From: Falsiroseomonas sp051433195
Lineage (GTDB): Bacteria > Pseudomonadota > Alphaproteobacteria > Acetobacterales > Acetobacteraceae
Assembly: GCF_051433195.1 (NCBI RefSeq)
Contig: NZ_JBHMFT010000005.1
Location: 186,001-250,000, forward strand
Direction: 5' to 3'
Length of the DNA stretch: 64,000 nucleotides
Position 1 is the stretch's first letter; each line of letters starts with the position of its first letter. Both the position numbers and the translations under genes were made by a program. This document shows positions 9,701 to 17,517 of this stretch, one piece after another. The notes beneath the pieces are model-generated. The model had not been told where the DNA came from. It searched no databases and worked only from the letters and a program-made list of their open reading frames with translations.

Positions 9701-10226
9701 TGTAGCGGCCGGCGGTGTCGATCAGGACGGCCTGTTCGGCGATCCACCAGTCGCAGTTGCGGGTGCCGCCGACGCCGGCGACGCGGCCGGCGGACAGGGG
9801 GAAATCCAGGCCGGAATTCTGGATGGCGGTGGTCTTGCCGCTGCCGGGCGGGCCGATGATGACGTACCAGGGGCGCTCATACAGGTAGCCGCCCTTGCCG
9901 CCGCCGGCGGATTTCAGCGCGCCCAGCGCCTCCGCCAGCCGGGCGGAGACGGCGGTTTCCTCGGCCGATGCGGCTTCGGCGCTGGCTTTTTCCTTGGCGC
10001 GGGCCTCGGTGGCGCCGGCCACCAGCGCGGCGTCGCGGCCGCTGCGGCGGCGCACCACCAGCAGCATCACCACCAGCCAGACCAGGACCGGCAGCGCCGC
10101 CAGCAGCGCCAGCAGCCACAGCGCCTCGATGCCGAGCAGGGCCGGCGCGAACAGCCAGATCACCGGCACCAGCAGCAGCGCGCCGAACAACCCGCCGAGG
10201 GCGGGGATGGTCAGGAAGGCCTTCAT
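6741..10226 (-). CDS. tssM: T6SS inner-membrane core protein TssM (IcmF)
   Basis: This 1161-aa protein spans the inner membrane and periplasm and forms the T6SS membrane complex with TssL. Two hydrophobic segments lie in the first 60 residues. A cytoplasmic P-loop domain follows with IIGPPGSGKTTAIQN (from about residue 124) and LIDTAGRY (Walker B-like). A third membrane segment (AAALLLLIGGGAWGYAAI) precedes the large periplasmic IcmF-related C-terminal region. Start: GTG 10244 is possible, but GGGAGG at about 10235-10240 sits well placed before ATG 10226-10224, one base after the tssL stop, so the ATG is chosen. An alanine-rich linker (PPEPPGGAAGAAAAGAAQQ) interrupts the periplasmic part. Confidence 0.95.
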   Translation of the reverse strand: MKAFLTIPALGGLFGALLLVPVIWLFAPALLGIEALWLLALLAALPVLVWLVVMLLVVRRRSGRDAALVAGATEARAKEKASAEAASAEETAVSARLAEALGALKSAGGGKGGYLYERPWYVIIGPPGSGKTTAIQNSGLDFPLSAGRVAGVGGTRNCDWWIAEQAVLIDTAGRYTTQDSDAQADRAGWERFLDLLKTQRPRQPLNGVVVAFGADMISRLDAAQREEHAQAVRRRIRELEQKLGQRLPVYFVVSKADLIVGFSEFFDDLDKTARAQVWGVTFPEQAGPEGHAASLPAEFAALTQRLQDRLLERLQAERGPEQRARIGGFPAQFASLEAPLVAFANAAFGGSKLDPAPFLRGVYFTSGTQEGTPIDRLTGALSRAFGLDPRRPAAIMGQKGRSYFLGRLLRDVVFGEARLAARDRGQAQRGRLVQAGAWAAALLLLIGGGAWGYAAINAENARTQRLAAALAQAEQAAQGLPLDRIAATDELVRVIPYLDAVAGLPPAARADGVGLGLSQEAKLVEAGGLAYEHALDRVLLPRLLARLENQIRAGMQRPEYLYEATRIYLMLGRAGPLDRPLVTEWMGLDWQQAFPGAVGTPTRAALGRHLEALLAHDFRQYPLDGALVDSARRIFSRLPMAERIYSRLRTAAQNVAPWKPGEAMGVAGQRWFTTASGRPLAEVAVPGLFTVDGLHKALLPQLPRAIVEAASESWVLGPEAATALAGDPRQLEAAVLRLYAEDYARAWQAVLTDLVLPPFRSLPQAAEALNLLGAPNSPMRDVLRGAARQLSPGTPPEPPGGAAGAAAAGAAQQAAAAAAPSRLAAAVGAALQPSSAAPVATIVEERFKPLREVAGQPLDAILAIVNELYVQVARVVSSPPGTVIPPSPGLDPGQRLAAEAQRAPEPLSRWLQTLALSTATARSGGARAAIAAAGGAALGPFCRGLETRFPFRSSINAPDMPYDDFVRLFGPGGTFDQFFAQHLRNFVDTTQRPWRLVAADGLTPPISPADLMQFQRAAAIRDAFWPAGMAGAAMGLRFELVPLGVDPGATAAVLEAEGSRTILAGEGATTRPIALAWPARGGITLSFTPPSSAGPLGTDGAWAAMRLVAAGRLLATRTSDRLRLTLRQGERSAEFELRTSSIVHPFALRELQDFRCPTLAP

Positions 10227-10227
10227 C

Positions 10228-11604
10228 TCAGCGGACCTCCCCACGCGACAGCACCAGCTCGATGCGGCGGTTTTCCTCGCGGCCCTCCGCCGTCGCGTTG
10301 CTCGCCAGCGGTTCCGTATCGGCGCGGCCGACGGCGGAGAACCGCGACGAGTCCGTGCTGGCGGCGGCGATCACGCGCATCGCGGCCTCGGCGCGCGCCA
10401 GGGACAGGTGATGGTTGGAGGGGAAGCGGACGGTGCGGATCGGCTGGCTGTCGGAATGGCCGTACAGCACGACGCGGCCGCGTTCCTCGGCCAGCGCCTC
10501 CGCGATGCGGCGCAGCAGGGGCATGAAGTTCGGCTCCACGCTGGCACTGCCGGAGCCGAACATGCCGCGGCCCTTGATGCGGATGGTCAGGCGCTGCGCA
10601 TCGCCATCCACCACCACCAGGTTCTGGCGGATTTCCGGGGCGAGGAAGGTGCGGACGCGCTCGATCAGGTCCGGCCGGGCCGTGGGGGGCGGCGGCGGTG
10701 GCGGCGCGGGCGGCACCGGGGGCGCGGTGCGGTCGATGCTGGGCGGCGCGCCGGGGGGCAGGCTGGCGAGGCGCTGCTGCACGCCGTCGCCGGCGGCATT
10801 CACGCTGTCCGAGACGAAGATCCAGCCGAAGCCGAGCAGCGCCACCGCCACCGCGCCGGCGACCCAGGCCGGGACGCTTCGGCCCGGGCCGCGATGCGGC
10901 GCATCGACGCCACGCCAGCGTGGCGACAGCTCGCGTTCCCAATTGCCGCGAAGCTGCACCAGGAGCTGGTAGAGACCCTCCCGGATGCGGTCCAGTTCGG
11001 CGTGGCCGCGCGGTGCCAGGCGGTAGCGGCCCTGGAAGCCCAGCGCGAGGCAGAGGTAGCAGATCTCCAGCGCCGGCAAATAGCGGCCGGGGTCCTTCTG
11101 CATGCCCGCCAGCAGGTCGAAGAAGCGGTCGCCGCTGCGGACCTCCTGGTGGAACGATGAGACGAGGGACCGCGTGGCCCAGCCGCTCGCCTGGCCCCAG
11201 GGCGTGGCGAGCGCCACGTCGTCCAGCGCGGCGCACAGCGCGTAATGCGCGGCGCGAAGCTGGTCCGGCGTGATCTCCAATGCGCGGCACTCGGCCTCGA
11301 AGGCACGCAGCGCGCGCGTCGCGCGTTCGCGCAGTTCCTCGGGGTTGGCGACCTGGGCGGCCTGCGGGCCGGCGCCGAGGCGGGCGAGCAGGTCGAGGAG
11401 CGGCGCCGCGGCCGCGGCCATGGGGGAGAGGCCGACCTTCGGCAGCGCCTCCGCTTCGCCGGCCATGCGCAGCGCGGTCGGGGCGGGCCCGGCGGAGGGC
11501 GGTGGCGCGGCGGCACGGGGTGGCGGCGGCGGTACAGACGCCCCAGGGCCACGGACGACCGTGCGGTCGCTGTCGTCGGGTTCGGAGAAGGGATTGTCGC
11601 TCAT
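10228..11604 (-). CDS. tssL: TssL (DotU/IcmH) with C-terminal OmpA peptidoglycan-binding domain
   Basis: This 458-aa T6SS membrane-complex subunit has a Pro-rich N-terminus (residues 20-45), a cytoplasmic DotU helical domain (about 60-230), one membrane span (VPAWVAGAVAVALLGFGWIFV, about 244-264), a Pro linker, and an OmpA-like domain (about 330-455) with VLYGHSDSQPIR and NRRIELVLSRGE. The OmpA tail should anchor the complex to peptidoglycan, a role other systems give to TagL or a specialised TssL. Start ATG overlaps the tssK stop. Because this subunit brings its own cell-wall anchor, the two short OmpA proteins at 35.8 and 36.4 kb are extra. Confidence 0.95.
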   Translation of the reverse strand: MSDNPFSEPDDSDRTVVRGPGASVPPPPPRAAAPPPSAGPAPTALRMAGEAEALPKVGLSPMAAAAAPLLDLLARLGAGPQAAQVANPEELRERATRALRAFEAECRALEITPDQLRAAHYALCAALDDVALATPWGQASGWATRSLVSSFHQEVRSGDRFFDLLAGMQKDPGRYLPALEICYLCLALGFQGRYRLAPRGHAELDRIREGLYQLLVQLRGNWERELSPRWRGVDAPHRGPGRSVPAWVAGAVAVALLGFGWIFVSDSVNAAGDGVQQRLASLPPGAPPSIDRTAPPVPPAPPPPPPPTARPDLIERVRTFLAPEIRQNLVVVDGDAQRLTIRIKGRGMFGSGSASVEPNFMPLLRRIAEALAEERGRVVLYGHSDSQPIRTVRFPSNHHLSLARAEAAMRVIAAASTDSSRFSAVGRADTEPLASNATAEGREENRRIELVLSRGEVR

Positions 11605-12953
11605 GCGCGGATGGCCCAGAGCTCCATGCGCAGGTTCGGGAACTCGCCGGAAACGTGGATGGCGAAGCCGCCGGAGGTCTGCATCTGCTGCCAGTGCGGG
11701 CTGCCCCTATCGAGCTCGAAATAGGTGGCACCGGCGTTGAACGGAATCTGCCGCGGGGCGACGGGCAGCGGCCGGATGGCGATGCCCGGCAGTGCCACGT
11801 TCACCAGCTCCCGGATGTGCTCGACGGCGCCGATCTTCACCTGGTTCGGGAAGATCCGCCGCAACTGCTCGCCAGGGACATCGGCCGCGACGGTCAGGAC
11901 GAACTGGCTGGCGCGCAGCAGGTTGCGATCGGTGATGGCGCCGACGCGGACGCCGAACTTGCGATCCTGCAAGGGGATCGAGACGGCGTTGGTCTCGAGC
12001 ACCGCGGAGAGCGAGCGCCTGAGGTCGGCGACAACCGGCGCAAAACTGCGTTGCAGGTCGTCGTGGCGATAGGCCGGATAGGCGGTTGCGCGCTTGTCCG
12101 GCGCGGTGAAGGTGGCGAGTTCCCCGGCCAGCTGCACCAGCGCCGCGAACAGCGTCTCCGGATGCAGGTTCCCGGCATCCGCCCAGTGCGCGATCAGCGG
12201 CTGCCAGCGGTTCACCGTCTGCAACAGCAGGAAATCGGCGACATCCGCGACGCCGCGCGCGCCGGGCTGGCCGAGGCGCGCGGCCAGCGCCTCCCCCCGC
12301 TGGCCCAGCATGCCGACCAGTTCGGCGACCAGGTTGTTGAGCACGGAGGCGGCGGAGACGCGGAGGCAGGGCGGGATGAAACGCTCATCCAGCACCACCC
12401 GGCGATCCGACTGCACCTCCACCACGCGGGCGAGGCCGAGGCAGGCGTAGCCGGCGCGTTCCTCGGTCTCCAGCATGTAGCGCAGGCGCAGCCGGCCGAT
12501 GGCGAGTTCGGCGGCCATGGTGCTGTCGCTGTGGGTGTCGAAGGCCTCGAAGGCGCGCTGGGTGTGGCGGGCGCGGGCGGCCTCGGGGCCGGCTTCGCCG
12601 TTGGCATTCGGGATGGCGATTTCCGGGCTGCCGGGCTGGCGCAGCGGCAGGGCCAGGTAGACGACGGCGTTGCGGGTGCCTTCCGGCAGGTCCAGCGGCA
12701 GGGGGGCATCCGCGGTGCCGGGGATGGCGAAGGGGGTGCCGTCCTCCATCACGCCCGCGGCGCCGGACAGGGCAAAGCGGCCGGCGGCCAGCAGGTCGCG
12801 GTCCAGCGCGAATTCGGTGACGCCCCAGGGGTGCGGGCGCAGCGGCGCGGCGCGGGCCTGCAGCAGGTGCTCGAAGTGCCGGTCCTGCTGCTGGAAGTGC
12901 TGCGCGCGGAGGAACATGCCCTCCTGCCAGACCACCTTGTCGTGCCAGACCAT
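11601..12953 (-). CDS. tssK: T6SS baseplate protein TssK
   Basis: This 450-aa protein connects the T6SS baseplate to the membrane complex. The family opening is clear: VWHDKVVWQEGMFLRAQHFQQQ. Internal landmarks include the conserved YLAL strand, NLVAEL, and a C-terminal head ending FPNLRMELWAIRA. Length is normal for the family (about 445). It overlaps tssL by ATGA and follows tagH by 9 bp. Confidence 0.95.
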   Translation of the reverse strand: MVWHDKVVWQEGMFLRAQHFQQQDRHFEHLLQARAAPLRPHPWGVTEFALDRDLLAAGRFALSGAAGVMEDGTPFAIPGTADAPLPLDLPEGTRNAVVYLALPLRQPGSPEIAIPNANGEAGPEAARARHTQRAFEAFDTHSDSTMAAELAIGRLRLRYMLETEERAGYACLGLARVVEVQSDRRVVLDERFIPPCLRVSAASVLNNLVAELVGMLGQRGEALAARLGQPGARGVADVADFLLLQTVNRWQPLIAHWADAGNLHPETLFAALVQLAGELATFTAPDKRATAYPAYRHDDLQRSFAPVVADLRRSLSAVLETNAVSIPLQDRKFGVRVGAITDRNLLRASQFVLTVAADVPGEQLRRIFPNQVKIGAVEHIRELVNVALPGIAIRPLPVAPRQIPFNAGATYFELDRGSPHWQQMQTSGGFAIHVSGEFPNLRMELWAIRA

Positions 12954-12962
12954 ATGCGTCGT

Positions 12963-14396
12963 CTACCTCCGGCCCGGGCCGCGCTGCGCGGTGGCCTGTT
13001 CGTAGGCCCGGGCAAAGGCCTTGCCGAAGGCGCTGTCGAAATCATCGTCGAACTGCTCGACAAGCTGGGCGTGGCGGCGCCGGTAGGCCTCCCACAGCCG
13101 CTTCTCCCGCGCCCCCGGCAGCAGGCCGCCGCCCGAATCCTCGGCTTCGAGGCTGGCGGGGGCCAGGCGTTCCAGCAGGGCGCGGGCGGCGGCCTGGGTG
13201 GCGGCGAGGCTGGCCACCTGGTGCGCGGTCAGGTCGTCCACGGTTTCCTGCACGGCGGCCGCGGCGGGGGTGCGCGGGTCGAGCAGCGCGGCGAGGGCCT
13301 GGTCCTCGCCGGGGGCGAATTTCAGCGGGTTGTTGTTGGCGGCGCGCAGCATGGTCTGCTCGATGCGGAATTCCCGCTTCACGTCGGCGCGGGCGATCAG
13401 CAGGGCGCGGATGCCGACGATGGCGGCGCGCAGCACGGCACCGGCCGCCCGCAGCGCCGCGTCCGGGTCCTGCACGGGCAGGTTGGCCGGCAGGCCGGCG
13501 CCGGCGAGCAGCGCGGCGAGTCCGGCATCGCCGGCGGGACGGGCCACCGGCTCGGCGCGGGGCGGCGGCGCGGCCGGCATGGCCGGGCGTGGCGGGTCGC
13601 CGGCCTCGAGGAAGGGGTCGACCGGCAGCGACACCGGGGGCAGCGGCGCCGGAGGCACTGAAGCCGGAGGCACTGAAGCCGGAGGCACTGAAGCCGGGGG
13701 CACTGGAGCCGGTGGGGCCAGGGGCCGTGGTGCCATGGCGGGTGCCGGCTTCGGCGTCAGGTCCAGGTCCCAGTCATCCGGGATCACCGCCTTGCCGGCC
13801 GGCAGGCTCGGCGGAACCATGAAGGCCTCGGCGGTGGAGGGGGCATGGTCCGGCATCGGCGCGGGGCTGTCGGCGCCCGGGCTGCCGAAGGGATCGAAAT
13901 CGTCCGGCAGCAGGCCGCCGCCCATGCTGGAGCCGCCCATGCCGGGGTCATGGGACGGCGTCCTGCCGAAACCCGGCAGCGAGGCCCCGGCGAAGCCCTG
14001 GCTGGGTGGGGCACCGGCAAAGGGATCGGACGCGAAGGGATCGGGTGCCACGCCCCAGCCGGCCGTCGCCGTGGCCGCTTCCTCGATCCGGACCTCGATC
14101 TCGTAGGCGCCGAGGCGCAGCCGGTCGCCATCCACCAGCGGCTTCACCTGGTCGCGGCCGACCGGGGTGCTGGCGTGGTTGACGAAGGTGCCGTTGGTCG
14201 AAAGGTCCCGCAGCTGCCAGCCGCCGGCATAGAATTCCAGCACGCAATGCTTCTTCGACAGCACGCGGTCCGGGTCCGGCAGCGGCCAGTCGCATTCCGC
14301 GCCGCGGCCGAGGCTGATCTCGCCGCCCGCCGCCTGGCGCTGTTCCGGCACCACCGAATCGGGGCAGCGCAGGACGGAAAGGGTGATGCCCGCCAT
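12963..14396 (-). CDS. tagH: FHA-domain T6SS protein TagH (Fha)
   Basis: This 477-aa protein binds phosphothreonine through an N-terminal FHA domain (about 1-95) showing EISLGRGAECDWPLPD, LSKKHCVLE and DLSTNGTFVN, the three ligand loops. A long Pro/Ala-rich linker (about 110-300) holds four near-identical PPASV-type units. The C-terminal domain (LWEAYRRRHAQLVEQFDDDFDSAFGKAFARAYEQ) is the conserved TagH C-terminal region. In the threonine-phosphorylation pathway the PpkA kinase modifies this protein to switch on assembly. The frame is open upstream to 14549 inside PAAR, but ATG 14396 opens the FHA fold correctly. Confidence 0.93.
   Translation of the reverse strand: MAGITLSVLRCPDSVVPEQRQAAGGEISLGRGAECDWPLPDPDRVLSKKHCVLEFYAGGWQLRDLSTNGTFVNHASTPVGRDQVKPLVDGDRLRLGAYEIEVRIEEAATATAGWGVAPDPFASDPFAGAPPSQGFAGASLPGFGRTPSHDPGMGGSSMGGGLLPDDFDPFGSPGADSPAPMPDHAPSTAEAFMVPPSLPAGKAVIPDDWDLDLTPKPAPAMAPRPLAPPAPVPPASVPPASVPPASVPPAPLPPVSLPVDPFLEAGDPPRPAMPAAPPPRAEPVARPAGDAGLAALLAGAGLPANLPVQDPDAALRAAGAVLRAAIVGIRALLIARADVKREFRIEQTMLRAANNNPLKFAPGEDQALAALLDPRTPAAAAVQETVDDLTAHQVASLAATQAAARALLERLAPASLEAEDSGGGLLPGAREKRLWEAYRRRHAQLVEQFDDDFDSAFGKAFARAYEQATAQRGPGRR
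13651..13710. repeat. 15-bp tandem repeat inside tagH linker
   Basis: GGAGGCACTGAAGCC is repeated exactly at 13651, 13666 and 13681, with a fourth copy at 13696 carrying two changes. It encodes the repeated PPASV units of the TagH linker on the minus strand. Exact identity at the DNA level suggests recent slippage and possible length variation between strains. Confidence 0.9.
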
Positions 14397-14401
14397 CGGG
14401 T

Positions 14402-14704
14402 TCAGCCGCCAATCAATACGGTGGGGAAGCCCAGGATGATGGTGCCGCCATGGCCGCACATGTCGCCGATGCGCGCCGCCGGCAGCTTGTTCACGAGCAC
14501 CGTCATGCTGCCCTTCACGATGACATCCGGCGGACCGACGCAGAGGCACATGTCGGTGATGCGCGCCTGCGGCAGCTTGCCGGTGAGCACGTTGGGCGAG
14601 CCGCTGAGGATCGGGCCACCGACATGCGGGATCGGCGGCACGCCGGGCGTCACCATCGGGCAGACATGCATGTCGGTGATGCGGGAGGCGGGCGGGCCGG
14701 CCAT
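14402..14704 (-). CDS. PAAR-domain T6SS spike tip protein
   Basis: The 100-aa protein caps VgrG with a sharp metal-bound cone. It opens MAGPPASRITDMHVCPMV and shows three turns of the repeat: PHVGGPILSGSPNVLTGK, ITDMCLCVGPPDVIVKGS and IGDMCGHGGTIILGFP. His and Cys residues near the end are the expected zinc ligands. There is no N- or C-terminal extension, so any effector must ride as a separate protein. It begins one base after the stop of the preceding gene and is followed by tagH. Confidence 0.93.
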   Translation of the reverse strand: MAGPPASRITDMHVCPMVTPGVPPIPHVGGPILSGSPNVLTGKLPQARITDMCLCVGPPDVIVKGSMTVLVNKLPAARIGDMCGHGGTIILGFPTVLIGG

Positions 14705-14705
14705 G

Positions 14706-15296
14706 TCAGCCTTCCTCCAAGGGAATGCGTCCTGCGCCGCCGGCGGCGATCTCCCGCGCCGAGGCCAGGAAGCGGGCCAGGCGGTCCTGCGCGCGTTCCG
14801 GGCGGACGCGGACGGCGGCGAGCACGACACCGCCGCTGATGGCGACGCCGGTCAGGTGATCCGGCGGCGGAACCTCGGGCTGGCCCACCGGCGCCATGCT
14901 GCCGCTGGACCAGAAGGCGCCGACGGCGGCCCAGGCCTCGGGCGAGCGGAAGCCGGTGCGCTGCGCGGCCTCCATCGCGGCGCGGCGCAGCGCATCGTCG
15001 CCGGGCTGGCGCACCCAGGCCTCGGCGGCGGCCAGCGCCGCCATGTCGACCGCCGGCAGCGACGGGTCGGGCACGGCGCGGGCGCACATGCAGCCCCACC
15101 ACACGGCCTCCCGCTTCGGCAGCGCATGCGCCGCGAGCCGCGCCGCCTCGTTGCGCAGGCCGGCGGCCTCCAGGCGCAGGATTCCCTCCGCCGCGGTCTT
15201 CGCGCCGTTCAGGCTGGACGCCGCCGCGGGGTCGAGTTCCAGCCGCGGCAGCAGCGGGGTCAGCGGAGCGGCGAGCTTGGGCAGGGTCTCGGCCAT
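14706..15296 (-). CDS. unknown alpha-helical protein between vgrG and PAAR (DUF6931-like)
   Basis: 196 aa, soluble, Ala/Leu/Arg-rich, with no signal or membrane segment. A conserved-looking block LAAHALPKREAVWWGCMCARAV (about residues 54-75) and the C-terminal ARFLASAREIAAGGAGRIPL stand out. From memory this resembles a family Pfam lists as DUF6931, whose members sit beside VgrG and PAAR genes; I could not check that. The gene is wedged between vgrG (1 bp upstream) and PAAR (1 bp downstream), the place where T6SS adaptor/chaperones that load effectors on the spike are usually encoded. Adaptor function is inference from position only. Confidence 0.75.
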   Translation of the reverse strand: MAETLPKLAAPLTPLLPRLELDPAAASSLNGAKTAAEGILRLEAAGLRNEAARLAAHALPKREAVWWGCMCARAVPDPSLPAVDMAALAAAEAWVRQPGDDALRRAAMEAAQRTGFRSPEAWAAVGAFWSSGSMAPVGQPEVPPPDHLTGVAISGGVVLAAVRVRPERAQDRLARFLASAREIAAGGAGRIPLEEG

Positions 15297-15297
15297 G

Positions 15298-17283
15298 TCA
15301 GTTGATCATCACGAGCAGGCCTTCGGTCTGGAACAGCGTATCCGCTTTTTCCTGGACCATCAGCCCCTTGGTCTTGTGCATCAGCTGCGCCTCGCTGCTG
15401 ATCAGCATGCCCTTCAGCGTGATGCCGGTCTGGTCCACCACCAGCGTGGATTGCCCGACCTTCAGCGTGATGGACTGCATCGCCTCCAGCGTGATGGCGC
15501 CGAGGTCGCATTTGACGGACATGTTGCCCAGCTTCAGCTGCGTCGCGTCATTGCCCATCTTCAGCGTGGTGCTGCGGTTGCCCATGTCGATGGCCAGCGT
15601 GTCGTTGCCCATCTTGATGGTCTCGGTCCGGCTGCCCTTGTCCAGCGTCAGCGTGTCGTCGGCGTCCCTGATGGTGACGGTGCGCGCGTTCTGCACGACC
15701 TCCGTCTGGTCGTGGCCGATGGTGCGCTTCTCGTCGTTCTCGACCTCCACCGTCAGGTTCTTCTGCGCGTGCAGCGTGATGTCCTCGCTGCCCTTCTTGT
15801 CCTCGAAGCGCAGCATGTTGGCATCCGCCGCGCTGTCCGACTTGTAGCTGCGCGTCAGGATGCCGCTTTGCGCCTTGTTGGTGCCGGGCTTGAAGGGCGG
15901 CGGGCTGTCCTTGCCATAGACCGAGCCGACGACGATCGGGCGGTCGGGGTCGCCGTCGAGGAACGCGACCAGAACCTCGTCGCCGACGCGCGGCGGAAAC
16001 CAGGTGCCGCCCCAGGCGCCGGCGGCGGTCTGCATGACGCGCACCCAGATGGAGGCGGTGTCGTCATCCTCCGCCCAGCGGTCCCAGCGGAAGCGCAGCT
16101 TCACGCGGCCGAACTCGTCCAGGTGGATCTTCTCGCCCTTCGGGCCGGTGACCTTGGCGGAATGCATCCCCGGCATCACCGGGCGCGGATGACGTGGCGG
16201 CGGCATCCAGACGCGGCCGGCGAAGACCAGGCGGATGGCGCCCTGGTAGCTTTCGGTGCCGCCGGCGCCGGCCGTGGTGCCGCTGGTATCGGCCGCTTCG
16301 TGCCGTGCCGCGGTGACCAGGTATTGCCGGTTGTTGAGCGAGCCATCCTCCCGCTTCACGCCCACGAACAGACGCACGCCGGGGCCGAAGCGGGGGTCCT
16401 TGATGTCGGCGCCATACTCCTCGGATTGCGATTCCAGCGCACCCATCAGCACTTCGCCGCTCTCGTTGCCCGGGCGCGTGGACATGCCGCCGGGCCAGTG
16501 GAACACCTCGCCCTGCGACCACATGCTCGGCTCGTCCACATAGGTGCGGGTCTGCCGGGTGGCGTGCGGCGCCTCCGAGGGGCGGGACCGTTCATCGTCC
16601 ATGTCGTCGAGCATGGTCATGGCGCTGCGGGCACGGTTGGTGCGGCGCCAGCTGCCGAGGTGGTCGAGTTGCGGCGCGCCGTGCTCGGCCGTCATGGTCT
16701 CGACCACGTATTGCGGAAAGCCCTGCGAGCTGTAGGCCACGTTCATCTCGTGCGCCGACTCGGTATGGGTGAAGTGGTAGGTGAGGCCGTGCTCCTCCAG
16801 CAGGCGTGAGACGAAGTGCAGGTCGGTCTCGTTGAACTGGGTGCAGTAGGCCATGGGCTCGAAGCCCGGCAGCATGCTCCACTTCGGCTCGGCCAGGCCG
16901 TGATCCTCCAGCACCGCCTTGACCACGGCCTGCACCGTCTTGTCCTGGAAGATGCGGCAGTTGCGGCGCAGGCCGAGGCGCCACAGGTTGGGCACCGCGA
17001 TGATCCGGTAGGTCATGCGGCCGCCGGCGCCGGGGCCGAGGCGGCGGAATTCGGCGATGACGCCGTGGAAGTGGCGCACCAGTGGCGATGGGCCGCGCTG
17101 CGTGACGGTGAAGCCGACCTCCTTGGTCAGCATGTCCTTGGGCAGCAGGTCGGGGTCCTCGCCCAGCACCTCGGCCTCGATCGTGTAGGGCAGCCCCAGT
17201 TCCTCGGACACGCTGAGCCGGGTGAGCAGCAGCGCGCGGTCCGGCAGATGGCTCTTGATGCCGAGAAGTCGCGCGGGCTGCAT
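15298..17283 (-). CDS. vgrG: T6SS spike protein VgrG (TssI)
   Basis: This 661-aa trimeric spike protein has a gp27-like head followed by a gp5-like OB domain (FDEFGRVKLRFRWDRWAEDD, WVRVMQTAAGAWGGTWFPPRVGDEV, DPDRPIVVGSVYG). The C-terminal beta-prism is made of short repeats (TIKMGNDTLAIDMGNRSTTLKMGND and similar). Length is that of a plain VgrG; no effector domain is appended. Start: the frame opens at 17364, but ATG 17283 (MQPARLLGIKSHLPDR) lies behind GGGGGAGGAA and fits the family start. It is the first gene of the leftward operon and is divergent from the lipoprotein gene. Confidence 0.95.
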   Translation of the reverse strand: MQPARLLGIKSHLPDRALLLTRLSVSEELGLPYTIEAEVLGEDPDLLPKDMLTKEVGFTVTQRGPSPLVRHFHGVIAEFRRLGPGAGGRMTYRIIAVPNLWRLGLRRNCRIFQDKTVQAVVKAVLEDHGLAEPKWSMLPGFEPMAYCTQFNETDLHFVSRLLEEHGLTYHFTHTESAHEMNVAYSSQGFPQYVVETMTAEHGAPQLDHLGSWRRTNRARSAMTMLDDMDDERSRPSEAPHATRQTRTYVDEPSMWSQGEVFHWPGGMSTRPGNESGEVLMGALESQSEEYGADIKDPRFGPGVRLFVGVKREDGSLNNRQYLVTAARHEAADTSGTTAGAGGTESYQGAIRLVFAGRVWMPPPRHPRPVMPGMHSAKVTGPKGEKIHLDEFGRVKLRFRWDRWAEDDDTASIWVRVMQTAAGAWGGTWFPPRVGDEVLVAFLDGDPDRPIVVGSVYGKDSPPPFKPGTNKAQSGILTRSYKSDSAADANMLRFEDKKGSEDITLHAQKNLTVEVENDEKRTIGHDQTEVVQNARTVTIRDADDTLTLDKGSRTETIKMGNDTLAIDMGNRSTTLKMGNDATQLKLGNMSVKCDLGAITLEAMQSITLKVGQSTLVVDQTGITLKGMLISSEAQLMHKTKGLMVQEKADTLFQTEGLLVMIN

Positions 17284-17517
17284 GGCCGGCCAGTTCCTCC
17301 CCCTCGGGTCCTTGGGTCTGGCGCGGACCCCGCGCGTTCGATCGAGGATAGTCGCGCTTCGCACCGAACGGAAGCAAGAGCGGCATGCGGCGAAACGGAA
17401 GGCAACAGTGTTGCGGCCTGGGGAAGACGCGGCGAAGCAGACGGGGGTGGCAGCATGATCGGTGCGCTGTTACGTTGCCTTGCCAATTTCGCGCTGGATC
17501 ACGCCATGCCGCGCCGC
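17284..17517. promoter_or_regulatory. divergent intergenic region vgrG / lipoprotein
   Basis: About 230 bp separate the vgrG start from the lipoprotein start and must carry the promoter of the leftward T6SS operon and that of the lipoprotein-caspase pair. No textbook -35/-10 pair is visible. GCGAAAC at 17390-17396, read on the minus strand, is GTTTCGC, the same heptamer as the triple array upstream of tssA; one copy alone is weak evidence. The part from 17455 on could be coding if the lipoprotein starts at ATG 17455. Confidence 0.4.

Noticed and set aside
10227..10244. GTG start for tssM at 10244
   Set aside because: Lies inside tssL, and its would-be coding DNA contains the GGGAGG ribosome site for ATG 10226.
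6795..10526. Long open frame on the plus strand opposite tssM (over 1200 codons)
   Set aside because: It is the antisense shadow of tssM and part of tssL; its composition is Gly/Gln/Arg-rich with no recognisable domain, while the minus strand encodes clear TssM.
11280..13661. Long plus-strand open frame opposite tssL, tssK and tagH
   Set aside because: Spans three well-identified minus-strand genes and shows only mirror-composition sequence; typical of very GC-rich DNA.
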